DNA from: Amycolatopsis sp. FDAARGOS 1241 | GTDB taxonomy: Bacteria > Actinomycetota > Actinomycetes > Mycobacteriales > Pseudonocardiaceae | DNA: 64,000 nt | Assembly (NCBI RefSeq): GCF_016889705.1 | Contig: NZ_CP069526.1 | Span: 4,836,001-4,900,000, forward strand | Direction of reading: 5' to 3' | In this document: one piece after another, positions 52,053 to 60,906 of the stretch | Position numbering within the stretch: the first letter of the stretch is position 1 | How the letters are laid out: every line of letters starts with the position of its first letter | Program-made: the position numbers and the translations under genes | Notes under the pieces: generated by a model | What the model saw: only the letters and a program-made list of their open reading frames with translations | Told to the model about the DNA's origin: nothing | Database searches by the model: none

Positions 52053-52289
52053 GTGCAGGCACTGTCCGAGCAACCACCGATCCGTCGCCGCCGCCGGCAC
52101 CGGCTTCTGCTCTTGGTGCCCTTCGTGTGGTGCATCGCCGCGGTGCCGTGGGCCGGCGCGGTGCAATACGCCTTCGGCCACGTGCCGTTCCTGCTGGTGT
52201 GGATGGTGGCCGGAGTGATCGTCGGAAGCGCCGCCATCGGCGGCGTCTACCTCATCGACCGCCGTCACGGCGTCCTCGATCAGCCGTAG
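52053..52289 (+). CDS. DUF3311 small membrane protein
   Basis: The 78-residue protein has an Arg-rich start (PPIRRRRRHR) and two membrane segments, LLLVPFVWCIAAVPW and VPFLLVWMVAGVIVG. This is the DUF3311 pattern, which nearly always precedes an SSS symporter gene. GTG 52053 has AGGGAGG before it. The symporter gene starts 8 bp after its stop. It is probably a small subunit or assembly factor. Confidence 0.85.
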   Translation: MQALSEQPPIRRRRRHRLLLLVPFVWCIAAVPWAGAVQYAFGHVPFLLVWMVAGVIVGSAAIGGVYLIDRRHGVLDQP

Positions 52290-52297
52290 GCATTCCG

Positions 52298-53806
52298 ATG
52301 ACGTACCTCATCGCACTGGTGGTCAGCGTCGGCTCCATCGCGGTCGGCGCCCTGCTCGCGGCCCGCGGCAGGCGGGTCGACGTCACGGAGTGGGCGGTCG
52401 GTGGCCGCCGCTTCGGCAGCTACCTGTTCTGGTTCGTGCTCGCGGGCGAAACCTTCACCACCTTCGCCCTGCTGGGCGCGTCGCAGACGGTTTACGCCGA
52501 CGGCGCGCCGGGTTACTACGTGCTCGGCACGGTCGTGCTCACGTCGGCCATCGGCTACTGGGTGGTGCCCAGGATCTGGCGCGCCGGCAACCGGCACGGC
52601 CTGCTCACCGAGGGCGACTACTTCACCAGCCGCTTCGACGCGCCGTGGCTGGGCGCGGTGCTGGCACTGTTCGGCATCGTCGGGCTGCTGTTGTACTCGG
52701 AGGTGCAGCTCACCGGGCTGGCCCTGATCTTGCGCACCCTGTTCGGCGACGGCATGTCCAACACCTGGTACGTGATCATCGCCGGCGCCGCGGTCGCCGC
52801 GTTCGTGCTGGCCGGCGGGATGCGCAGCGTCGCGTTCGGCTCGGTGGTCAAGGACCTGCTGCTGCTCGTCGTGCTGCTGGTGATCGCGGTGACGGCGGCC
52901 AATGCGGCGCAAGTGGACGGTTGGGGCGGCATCTTCGACGCGGTGGCGCGGAAACACCCGTCGGCGGCGACACTGCCGGGCACGGCCGGCGGAACCTCGA
53001 CCAACACCTGGTGGTGGATGAGCTTCCTGCTGCTCACGCCGATCGGCGCGTTCGTGCTGCCGCATTCCTTCCAGGTCTCCTACACGGCCAGGGACATCGG
53101 CACGATCCGACGCAACCAGATCGTGCAGCCGCTGTACTCCCTGTTCTACATCCTGATCATCGTGATCGCGCTGGCCGCGCTGCTCGCCCAACCGGGCCTG
53201 AAGGGCGCGGACGCCAACGGCTCGCTGCTGCTGTTCGTGCGGGACCACTCCCCCGGCTGGCTGGTCGGCCTGCTGGCCGGCGCCGGCATCCTGGTCGCGC
53301 TCGTGCCGACCGGCGTGCTCCTGCTGACCTGCGGCAGCCTGTTCACCCGCAACGTCTACCCGTTGCTGCGCAAGGAGCCCGGCGACCGCGAACAGCTGCG
53401 GGTGAGCCGGATCGCCGTCGTCGTGCTCGCCGTGCTGGCCGTGGCCGTCACCGCGACGCAGAACAGCGCGCTGGTCAACGTCATGGTCAACGTGTACAAC
53501 GCGATCGGCCAGCTCGCGCCGGCCTTGTTCCTGTCGCTGCTGTGGCGGCGGATCACCGCGCTCGGCGCGCTGTGCGGGGTGATCGTGGGCACCGCCGGCA
53601 TCGTCCTCCCGCCGTTGAACGCGGCGCTGCTGTCGCTGTGCCCGCCCGGCACCGTGATCGGGCTGCCCGCGCTCGTGCTCAACACCGTGGTGACCGTGCT
53701 CGTCAGTCTGGTCACCCGGGCGCCGGGCCCGGCCGCGATTGCCGTCGGCCTGCCCTCCGAGACCGTCGACACGGCGACGCCGAAGCCCGTCAGCGAGCCC
53801 GGTTGA
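52298..53806 (+). CDS. Sodium:solute symporter (SSS family)
   Basis: The 502-residue protein has about 13 hydrophobic segments and SSS features: WAVGGRRFGSYLFWFVLAGETFTTF near residues 30-50 (quoted in part), AYYVLGT-like GYYVLGTVVLTSAIGYWVVPRIW, and the R/Q-rich loop ARDIGTIRRNQ near 267. With DUF3311 before it, it is likely a two-part importer for a carboxylate or amino compound used by the enzymes encoded across the divergent region. An XRE-cupin regulator gene follows 25 bp later. Confidence 0.9.
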   Translation: MTYLIALVVSVGSIAVGALLAARGRRVDVTEWAVGGRRFGSYLFWFVLAGETFTTFALLGASQTVYADGAPGYYVLGTVVLTSAIGYWVVPRIWRAGNRHGLLTEGDYFTSRFDAPWLGAVLALFGIVGLLLYSEVQLTGLALILRTLFGDGMSNTWYVIIAGAAVAAFVLAGGMRSVAFGSVVKDLLLLVVLLVIAVTAANAAQVDGWGGIFDAVARKHPSAATLPGTAGGTSTNTWWWMSFLLLTPIGAFVLPHSFQVSYTARDIGTIRRNQIVQPLYSLFYILIIVIALAALLAQPGLKGADANGSLLLFVRDHSPGWLVGLLAGAGILVALVPTGVLLLTCGSLFTRNVYPLLRKEPGDREQLRVSRIAVVVLAVLAVAVTATQNSALVNVMVNVYNAIGQLAPALFLSLLWRRITALGALCGVIVGTAGIVLPPLNAALLSLCPPGTVIGLPALVLNTVVTVLVSLVTRAPGPAAIAVGLPSETVDTATPKPVSEPG

Positions 53807-53831
53807 TCCGGCTGCGTGCGAGGATGACCAC

Positions 53832-54365
53832 GTGGTAGGCAGCAGGATTCGAGAACTGCGGGCGGCGCGTGGCCTGACGGTCACCGAGCTGGCCCGGCGC
53901 GCCGAGGTGTCCACCGGGCTGATCAGCCAGGTGGAGCGGGAGCTCGCGGACCCGAGCCTGGTCACCGTCCGCAAGATCGCCAAGGCACTCGACGTGCCGT
54001 TGTTCAGCCTGTTCGAGGAGTCCGAGACCGACGACGTCGCCGTGGTGCGCCGGCACACCCGCATGCAGATCCAGTCACCCGGCGGGATCCTGTACTCCCG
54101 CATCTCGGCCGGCCGCGGTCGGCTGGAAGTGCTGCAGGGCACGCTCGCCCCGGGCACGGCGTCGGCAGACGAACCGTGGTCACATCCCAGTGAAGAGTGC
54201 GCAGTGGTGATCGCGGGCAAGCTCGTGGTCGAGGTGGCCGCCACCGAACGCGCACTCGACGTCGGCGACAGCTGCTACTTCAACTCGCGCCTGCCGCACC
54301 GTTACGTCAATCCCCACCGCAAACCGGCCGAGTTCATCATCTCGATCACCCCGCCCAGCTACTGA
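53832..54365 (+). CDS. XRE-family regulator with C-terminal cupin domain
   Basis: The 177-residue regulator has a lambda-type helix-turn-helix at residues 3-60 (SRIRELRAARGLTVTELARRAEVSTGLISQVERE, quoted in blocks) and a cupin at about 100-175 (SHPSEECAVVIAGKLVVEV, then LPHRYVNP). This PuuR-like architecture senses small amines or acids. The GTG at 53832 is close to the symporter stop, which suggests that it controls the transporter and the two enzymes on the opposite strand. Confidence 0.9.
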   Translation: MVGSRIRELRAARGLTVTELARRAEVSTGLISQVERELADPSLVTVRKIAKALDVPLFSLFEESETDDVAVVRRHTRMQIQSPGGILYSRISAGRGRLEVLQGTLAPGTASADEPWSHPSEECAVVIAGKLVVEVAATERALDVGDSCYFNSRLPHRYVNPHRKPAEFIISITPPSY

Positions 54366-54716
54366 GCCGTTTCGCCAGGCGCCTGGGGCGATCGACGAGA
54401 TGCCGGGCCTCCGGCTGCCACCCGTCGAGCGTGGCGGTGATGCGCTGCGGCCGTGTCTGCGCGACCGTGGCACTCTCGCGCGAGGCCTGGCCGACGACCC
54501 GTCGCGCCTGCTGACTCGCTGCTCGCTCGTCCTCCGGTGCGTCGGAAACCAGGTTGTCGAGCCGACGCCGCCCCCCGCGTCGGACAGGCGAACACGCGGG
54601 GTCTCCCGCCGGCGCTGCGTACGTAACCTTTCCGTAGTTCTTCCGAAGCGAACGCCGCGGGCGCGCGCCACTCTGAGCGAGTACGAATCACCACCGCACG
54701 AGAAAGGAAAACGAAG
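54366..54716. other. Intergenic region, no gene seen
   Basis: I see no convincing gene. The last 60 bases are richer in A and G (AGAAAGGAAAACGAAG just before 54717), which suits a ribosome site for the next small gene. Confidence 0.35.
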
Positions 54717-54971
54717 GTGCGCAACACCTTGAGCGAGCTCGGCGCGCTGCACTTGATCCGGCCGACTGCCGGCGCCGCGCCGCACGCTTGGGCCGCCTGG
54801 CACGAGCGCCGCGCGCTCGTGCTCGACGCCCTCGCCGCCGACGGCAGCACGCTGGCTGCCACCTCCGCCGCGGCGGCACACCGCAAGGCAGCAGAACTGC
54901 GGGAAGGAGCCGGCGGCGCACCAGCGCGACCCCGGCCGCCGGGTGCGCCCTCTCCCCGAACCGGGGCGTGA
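54717..54971 (+). CDS. Small hypothetical protein (84 aa)
   Basis: A GTG start with GAAAGGAAAACGAAG before it opens an 84-residue frame. Residues 1-63 have normal actinobacterial codon use and helical, Ala/Leu/His-rich character (LSELGALHLIRP, then HAWAAWHERRALVLDALAADG); the last 20 are Pro/Arg-rich and look less coding. I do not recognise it. An antisense frame of similar length has worse codon use. It is possible that the gene is truncated, as it is followed by decayed sequence. Confidence 0.42.
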   Translation: MRNTLSELGALHLIRPTAGAAPHAWAAWHERRALVLDALAADGSTLAATSAAAAHRKAAELREGAGGAPARPRPPGAPSPRTGA

Positions 54972-55304
54972 GCGAGGACTTGATTTTGCCTGCGCCCCAG
55001 TCACGCAGACGTCCTGCGGGACAGCCCCAGACGACGCGCAGACGGCATCGGCCCCAGCGGCACCGGCTCGCCGGCTGCGCCCGCCGGCCCGCTCCACGGT
55101 CCCGAAGAACCCGGCACCACACCGCTGCTCGGACGGTTACCTGCTCGGACTTTCCACACCGGAAACACTTCTTCCCACGGCTGGTCTCACTCGGCCACGC
55201 CGGCACCCCGGTACCCCTCGTTGCGCGATGCGCGGGCCCTTCCCGGTGGCTCTCCCCAGGGCAATCCTGCGAAGTAGGCGGGAATTCACGTAATCCGCAT
55301 CGCA
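54972..55304. other. Non-coding, decayed sequence
   Basis: No intact frame with gene-like codon use. It lies just downstream of the truncated PucR-type regulator on the minus strand, where that gene's remaining two thirds would be expected, but no homology to it is visible. Confidence 0.35.
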
Positions 55305-55695
55305 GCAGAACGGGACTCTCCACAAAGGACTCGTTCGCGGCCAGGCCCCGGCGGCCCTCGTCGATGATCGCTTCCCAGAGAATCCGCAGATCGATGCGGA
55401 AGGCGTGCAGCAATGCGGGCAACGGCAGCCGCTGGCGCGCCCGGACCCGCCCTGCCTCGGCAGCCGCGTCCGCGATCGCCGGCGGGATGGGCCGGCCCGC
55501 GGCCCGGGTCAGCGCCAGCGTCCGCCGCATCATGGCAATCACATCCGCCCGGCTGACCTCGGACGTCGCGTACTCCGGTTCGTCGGCGCGCAGCCGGTCC
55601 ACCGCACGGTGCACGAGCTCGTCCAGGCGAGTGTCCAGCACGCGTCCCGCGACCAGCCGAATCGCTTGGTGAGGATCGAGTTCCGAGGGCGGCAT
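55305..55695 (-). pseudogene. PucR-type regulator, N-terminal fragment
   Basis: From ATG 55695 about 130 residues read like the N-terminal helical (RsbRD-like) sensor part of a PucR/CdaR-type regulator: LDPHQAIRLVAGRVLDTRLD, then AIADAAAEAGRVRARQRLPL and LLHAFRIDLRILWEAI. After ESPVLL (about 55305) the frame runs on without any resemblance to the family, and the middle and C-terminal helix-turn-helix are missing. The normal length is about 400 residues. It is best read as a 3'-truncated pseudogene. Confidence 0.7.
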
Positions 55696-56152
55696 GCCCA
55701 CGTCCTTCCCGCAATCACCCACCACGTCCCGCCGCGCGACGACCGCTTCCCGCAGGCGTGCCGATCGTGCCGGACCGCCCAGCCAGGAGGCAACTCCGCC
55801 GCGTCGCCCTCGAGCTGGTGCGCCACCAGCGAACGCGGGTGTTTGCTGGGCGGGGAACAGTCCCGGCAGCGGGCACCCTGCCGGGGTTGACGAGCCTGGT
55901 GCCACGGCACCCCATAACGAACATTCATGACCTGAGACACCGTGCACCGCGGCGGTTTTGGGGATCATGGTCTCCGATGATGTGGCGGATCGACTCACCG
56001 ACAGCCGACACAACGGCGCGCCGGGTCAAGCCGGCCCAGGCGCCTCGTCCGGCCCCGCTGTGGCCGGACGCCGTCGCCCGGTTGTGCCCGTGTCGCGGCC
56101 GGTCCCCGATGCGCCGACCTCGACAACGTCCCACCGACACCTTGGAGCAACC
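55696..56152. other. Intergenic region, no gene seen
   Basis: Frames are open on both strands but codon use is poor. A TTGGAGC ribosome site precedes ATG 56153. No RNA gene or clear promoter is seen. Confidence 0.35.
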
Positions 56153-56590
56153 ATGCCGCGTCCCTACGCCAGCGGAGTCGTCGCCGCACCCGTCGACAAG
56201 GTCTGGACCCACGTCCGCGCCTTCGGCGACCTACCCGCCTTCCTCACCGCCATCGGACAATGCCAGATCGTCGAAGGCACCGACGGACAAGTCGGCGCCG
56301 TCCGCAGGCTCACCCTCGCCACCGGCGGCGACCCCTTCGACGAACGACTACTCGCCCTCGACGACCCCACCCACACCCTCACCTACACCTTCACCGGCGC
56401 AAACCCCTTCGGCGTACGCCGCTACACCTCCACACTCCGCCTCAGCCCCATCACCGACACCGGAGACACCTTCGTCGAATGGTGGGCCGAATACGACGCC
56501 GACGCCAGCCAAGAAGAACAACTCAACCACACCTTCGCCCACGACGTATACGCCACCGGCATCGACGGCCTCCGACAACTACTCGCCTAG
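56153..56590 (+). CDS. SRPBCC (polyketide cyclase/START-like) protein
   Basis: The 145-residue protein has the helix-grip layout: ASGVVAAPVDKVWTHVRAFGDL at the start, strand-rich middle RRLTLATGGDPFDERLLAL, TYTFTGANP, and a closing long helix. It is an SRPBCC/polyketide-cyclase-like lipid or ring-compound binder of unknown ligand. Codon use is striking: leucine is only CTC or CTA, valine only GTC or GTA, glutamate only GAA, glutamine nearly all CAA. Neighbours use CTG, GTG, GAG and CAG heavily. This G-avoiding pattern on the coding strand suggests recent arrival from a different genome. Confidence 0.82.
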   Translation: MPRPYASGVVAAPVDKVWTHVRAFGDLPAFLTAIGQCQIVEGTDGQVGAVRRLTLATGGDPFDERLLALDDPTHTLTYTFTGANPFGVRRYTSTLRLSPITDTGDTFVEWWAEYDADASQEEQLNHTFAHDVYATGIDGLRQLLA

Positions 56591-56773
56591 CACGTCCGGG
56601 CCGAGTCAAACGTGACGGTCGCCGAGGTCTACGCGAGGATTGACCCCCTCGGCGACGTCTGCGGGGCACTGGCGACGCGACGACGGCGGGCTTGAGCCGC
56701 CTATACCGAGCGCTCAACCCCGAGCCACCCAGCGCCAAGGCGAGCTGCGACAAGCGGTGACGCCATCACCCGT

Positions 56774-58036
56774 TTACCCGGTCTGCGGCGGCGTGTCCGG
56801 CAAGGCGTGTTCGACGGCCGGATGCGCCGCTCGCCGGCGGACGACGGTCGCCGTGAGAGCTGCGGCCGCGGCCGCGGTGGCGGCTAGCAACACGAAGCCG
56901 AGCCGGTAGGAGCCCGTGGCGCCGAAGACCACGCCCATGACCAGAGGTGGGAAGAAGCCGCCCAGGCCACCGGCCGCTCCGACGACTCCGGTCACGGCAC
57001 CGACCTCGCCCGGTGCGACCAATCGCGCCAAGAGCGCGAACACCGCACCGGTTCCGGCGCCGAGGGCGCCGGCGATGCCGAGGAAGAGCAGCGTGCCGAC
57101 GGGCATCAGTGGTAGTTCGAACGCGGCGGCGAGCGCCAGGACACCGACCACGGTGAAGGCCGCGACGAGGATCTTCACCGGATCGGCGCGGTCGGACAGC
57201 CAGCCGCCGACCGGCCGCATCGCGACGGCGAGCACTACGAAGCCGGCGGTGCGCAGAGCTGCGTCCCCACGGTCGAGACCGAACGAGGTGACGAGGTAGG
57301 TGGGCAGGTAGACGCTGAACGCGACGAACCCCCCGAACGCCACCGCGTAAAGAGCGGCGAGCTGGCCGGTCGCCCCAATTCGCACGGCAGAACCCAGCCT
57401 GCCGAGGAAAGTCCCGGCGGCACGCTGGCGACCCGGGCGGTCCCGCACCACGACGAACGCGAGCACGGCGTACCCCACGAGCAGGCCGGCGACCAGGTCG
57501 AACGGAAAGCTGCTTCCGAAGGCTTTGGCCAGCTGAACGGTGGAGAACGCCGAGATGGCGGTCCCGACCATCCCCACGCCGAAGATCCCGAGGGCCAGCC
57601 CGCGGCGTCGCGGTGGGTACCACGAGTTCACGAACGGGACGCCGATCGCGAAGGTGGTGCCGCCGAGGCCGAGGAAGAAGCCGCCGACGAGGTAGCCGGT
57701 CAGCGAACTGGCGCCGTGCCCGAGGTAGAGCACCGGGATCGCGGTGAGCAGGGCGACGACCGGCTACATGAGCCGGGCGCCGAGGCGGTCGGTGAGCGCG
57801 CCGACCGGGATCCGCCCGAGTGAACCGACGATGACCGGGAGAGCGACCAGGATCGCCTGCTGCACGGAGGACAGGTGCAGTTGTTCACGCAGCGTTGCGC
57901 CCAGGGGTGACAGCAGAGCCCATGCCCAGAACGTGACCGCGAAGCCCGCGGTGGCCATCGCGAGCATCATCCCGGGGCGGTCGGCCGGTCGCACGGCGGA
58001 AGGGTGATTCCGCCGGCGGGACGGGGATTTCGTCAC
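56774..58036 (-). pseudogene. NarK-type MFS transporter with in-frame stop
   Basis: Start GTG 58036 has GGGAGGAG before it. The frame encodes a NarK/nitrate-nitrite-type MFS protein: ATAGFAVTFWAWALLSPLG, then PVIVGSLGRIPVGALTDRLGARLM, then a TAG codon at 57766-57764 (codon 91). After it the same frame continues PVVALLTAIPVLYLGHG and the whole remaining transporter (GVPFVNSWYPPRRRGLALGI, quoted in part; GWLSDRADPVK) to 56774. A single substitution of what is probably a Phe or Tyr codon would restore it. Translation restart at ATG 57733 would lose three membrane segments, so the protein is likely inactive unless the base is an error. Confidence 0.82.
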
Positions 58037-58460
58037 GGTCGGCTCCTCCCGGTGTGAACGGTCGCCCAGCCGCCGGGACGACGTCGCTTTCATCGTCGCC
58101 ATGAGCCGACGGAGCGGAGAATGGTCGTTGGGCTTCTGAACAAAGGCCCTTCGGCATGGCTTCCGGACGTCCGTCCTTGACGCAGACCACGACTTCACGA
58201 CCGGCACGCAGCGGGTGGTCCTCAGCCACCCGCAAAGGCCCCCGACACGTCCGGCGCGGTTGACGTGTTCCCCCGGTCCAGCTCCGCGGCCGGCTTCCAC
58301 TTGAAGAGCAACCTCCCGCCATCGCGGTGGACCAAAGTGGACGACGCTACTGCACGCCGGCGAGGTCACGGGAGAATCCGCCGACGACAGCATCACCGCT
58401 GAGCAAGTGAACGAATTTTTCCCCCGCCGGGCTGAGGCTTCCCGGCACGTACGAGAGCTG
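58037..58460. other. Intergenic region, no gene seen
   Basis: It presumably holds the promoter of the NarK-type gene. Frames on both strands have poor codon use. I see no RNA gene. Confidence 0.35.
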
Positions 58461-58898
58461 CTATTCCTGACTTCCCAGCCCGCAGGAACGAGTGGAACCG
58501 GCTTCCGACACCCGGAACATTCGCCCGTTGATGGTTTCCATCGGGATCCGCAGGAAGTGTGAGCGTTCTCCACCGGGCCATGGCCGGTGGCGGGGTTCGG
58601 CCAGCGTCACCAGCTCGTCGATTTCGGTGATCGAGTTCGCCTTGCCGAGTACGACAACACTCCATCCGGTGCGGTTGACGGGGTCGATGCTGTCGACCTC
58701 GAACGCGACCACTTCGTCGACGAGCTTGGCGATCGACCCGGTGCGGCTGCACCGGACGATGATGTTTCCCTCGTGCACCAGGAAGTTGACCGGTCGGATG
58801 GCGGGCACCGCGTTCTCGGAAAACACCAGCCTGCCCACCGGCTGGGTCGACAGCAGGTCGATGCATTCCCGTGGGGTCAAGGGGCGCAACTCGGTCAT
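58461..58898 (-). CDS. Pyridoxamine 5'-phosphate oxidase family protein
   Basis: The 145-residue split-barrel protein has LTPRECIDLLSTQPVGRLVF near residues 6-25, PAIRPVNFLVHEGNIIVR and VAFEVDSIDP, typical of the PPOX/nitroreductase-like small flavin or F420 binders of actinobacteria. It is often found with nitrate- or redox-stress genes; here the damaged NarK-type gene is next to it. Start ATG 58898; an ATG 60 bp upstream lacks a ribosome site. Cofactor unknown. Confidence 0.85.
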   Translation of the reverse strand: MTELRPLTPRECIDLLSTQPVGRLVFSENAVPAIRPVNFLVHEGNIIVRCSRTGSIAKLVDEVVAFEVDSIDPVNRTGWSVVVLGKANSITEIDELVTLAEPRHRPWPGGERSHFLRIPMETINGRMFRVSEAGSTRSCGLGSQE

Positions 58899-59140
58899 CG
58901 TCGATCCCGGTGGTCGGCGGAACAGCAGGTTCACCGTTGAGCGTGCCCGCCTGCACACAGCGGCGGCAGGGCAAGAAGTCCTCGACCCTCGGGACAGTCG
59001 GCCGGCATCCCGCCCGCTGCCGCGGTGTCCGGCCGTACCACTGGCTCATCGACCTCCGCACACCTCAGCTCCGCTGACAGCGCCGGTCGGCGACGCCCTG
59101 CTGAGGATGGTCAAGCACATGGTTGCGCGGACATCGGGCA

Positions 59141-60232
59141 CTAGTGTCGTGAGTCGTTAATTAGTTGGCAGTATGCGGAGAGGGTTTCCAGGATCTGGTC
59201 GGCTGGCTTGGTCCAGACGAACGGTTTCGGGTCGGCGTTCCATTCGTTGATCCAGCACCGGACGTCGCGTTCGAGTTCGGTGACGCTGCGATGGGCTGAG
59301 CGGCGCAGCTTGCGGTTGGTCAGTTCGGCGAACCATCGTTCGACCAGGTTCAGCCAGGAACTGCTGGTCGGTGTGAAGTGCAGGTGGAACCGCGGGTGCC
59401 GGATCAGCCATTCCTTGACCTTGGGTGTCTTGTGGGTGGCGTAGTTGTCCAGCACCAGATGCAGGTCCAGGTCTTTCGGGACCGCGGCATCGATCAGCTT
59501 CAGGAACCGCAGGAACTCCTGATGGCGATGTCGACGGTAGTGCTGTGCGATCACCGAGCCGCTGGAGATGTCGAAGGCGGCGAACAGGCTGGTGGTGCCG
59601 TGCCGGACGTAGTCGTGGGTCATCCGTGCCGGGGTGGTGGGCATGATCGGCAGAATCGGTGCGGTGCGATCGATCGCCTGCATCTGGGATTTCTCGTCGA
59701 CCGCGAGGACCAGCGCGTTCTCGGGTGGGCTCATGTAGAGGCCGACGACATCGCGGACCTTGTCCACGAATTGCGGGTCCGTGGACAGTTTCCAGGTCTC
59801 GATCGCGTGCGGTTTGAGCCCGAATGCCCGCCAGATCCGCGAGATCGCTGACTGCGACATCCCCGTGGCCGAGGCCATCGAGCGAGTCGACCAGTGCGTG
59901 TCCTGGCCCGGCGTTTCCTCCAGCGTCTTGGTGATCACCGCGTCCACCCGCTCGTCAGTGATCAGGCGCGGCCGGCCAGGGCGAGGCTCATCCGACAAAC
60001 CCTCCAGCCGGTCTTCGGCAAACCGCGACCGCCATTTCGACACCGTGTTCCGTGAGACACCCACATCCCCGGCGACCTCGCCGATCGACCCGCCCTCGGC
60101 GCAGCGCAACACAATCCGGGCTCGCAACGCCAGCGCCTGCGCGGTCTTGCGGCGACGCGCCCACCCGGTCAACACCGACCGTTCCTCATCAGAGAGCACC
60201 ACGGGGTCAAGCTTCGGGCTCGGCATCACCAC
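59141..60232 (-). CDS. IS630-family transposase
   Basis: The 363-residue DDE transposase has a helix-turn-helix N-terminal part (IGEVAGDVGVSRNTVSKWRSRF) and a second homeodomain-like part. The catalytic triad is VDEKSQMQ (Asp near 178), LVLDNYATHK (Asp near 272) and NLVERWFAELTNRK (Glu near 308). It looks full length. The last stop codon, TAG at 59143-59141, is made with the TA of the target-site duplication. Start codons GTG GTG ATG occur together at 60232-60224. The copy seems able to move. Confidence 0.95.
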   Translation of the reverse strand: MVMPSPKLDPVVLSDEERSVLTGWARRRKTAQALALRARIVLRCAEGGSIGEVAGDVGVSRNTVSKWRSRFAEDRLEGLSDEPRPGRPRLITDERVDAVITKTLEETPGQDTHWSTRSMASATGMSQSAISRIWRAFGLKPHAIETWKLSTDPQFVDKVRDVVGLYMSPPENALVLAVDEKSQMQAIDRTAPILPIMPTTPARMTHDYVRHGTTSLFAAFDISSGSVIAQHYRRHRHQEFLRFLKLIDAAVPKDLDLHLVLDNYATHKTPKVKEWLIRHPRFHLHFTPTSSSWLNLVERWFAELTNRKLRRSAHRSVTELERDVRCWINEWNADPKPFVWTKPADQILETLSAYCQLINDSRH

Positions 60233-60269
60233 ACCCTACAGCTGCCCACGAACTACCGACTCAGGACAC
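59144..60269. mobile_element. IS630-type insertion sequence, complete
   Basis: The left end GTGTCGTGAGTCGTTA and the right end, read inward, GTGTCCTGAGTCGGTA match at 14 of 16 bases. The element is flanked by TA at 59142-59143 and 60270-60271, the 2-bp target duplication typical of IS630. It is about 1.13 kb with one transposase gene. Confidence 0.88.
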
Positions 60270-60271
60270 TA

Positions 60272-60575
60272 GCGTGCCTACGCACGAGAGCCGTTGTTCG
60301 GGGTGTTGCCGGCCCGCCGCGATCGCCGGCGGCGGGAGCGGCTGGTGCCCGACGCGGATGCCGACGTCGAGGCCCGGGGTGACGCGTTCACCGCGTCGGC
60401 GGCCCTGGCCGAGATGGCGGCACCGCTACCGGCGGGGGACCACACCGGAGCAGACCCAGACCGCGGCCGTCGCGCAGTGGCTCGCGGGTGGCCTGCTCGC
60501 CGGGAAGGTTCTTCCCCCCGTCGAACTGCCGAAGAGCCTCGACCTCTTGCATTGACTGACTTACTCCGGCCGGCT
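60272..60575. other. Gene remnant next to the insertion sequence
   Basis: Two frames in the same direction each have partly gene-like codon use: 60290-60440 (DADADVEARGDAFTASAALA) and 60440-60555 (PEQTQTAAVAQWLAGGLLAG, ending SLDLLH). They look like one plus-strand gene broken by a frame change and cut on the left by the insertion. The matching left part is not visible beyond 59141. Product not recognised. Confidence 0.35.
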
Positions 60576-60902
60576 TCATCGGGCCTGCCCGTCACGGGAA
60601 TGAAGGGCGCCGTCCGCACGAGCCTTCTCGGCAATGGCCTGGAGGGCGGAGATGTGCTCGGCGAGGGTGGCGCGGCCGGTGGCGGTGAGGCTGAGCCAGG
60701 TGAGGGGGCGCTTGCCGACGTAGCCTTTGCGGACTTCGACGTAGTCGTTCTTGGGCAGTGTCGTCACCTGTTTGGACAGTGCCGAGTCGGTGACCTTCAC
60801 CGAGTCCCGGACGAATCCGAACTCGGCCCATTCCGCGGCGGCGAGCAGCGAGACGATGGCCAGTCTCGTCGGATCCAGCAGGAGCTGGTCGAAGCCGGCC
60901 AC
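60576..60902 (-). CDS. Winged-helix transcriptional regulator
   Basis: The 108-residue protein has a winged-helix DNA-binding fold: LDPTRLAIVSLLAAAEWAEF, VRDSVKVTDSALSKQVTTL (recognition helix) and GYVGKRPLTWLSLTATGRATL (wing and last helix). This is the short MarR-like transcriptional regulator type often found as one gene after a membrane-protein gene. GTG 60902 is 4 bp after the stop of the frameshifted membrane protein. It probably binds the inverted repeats at 61452-61511. Confidence 0.85.
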   Translation of the reverse strand: MAGFDQLLLDPTRLAIVSLLAAAEWAEFGFVRDSVKVTDSALSKQVTTLPKNDYVEVRKGYVGKRPLTWLSLTATGRATLAEHISALQAIAEKARADGALHSRDGQAR

Positions 60903-60906
60903 GGTT

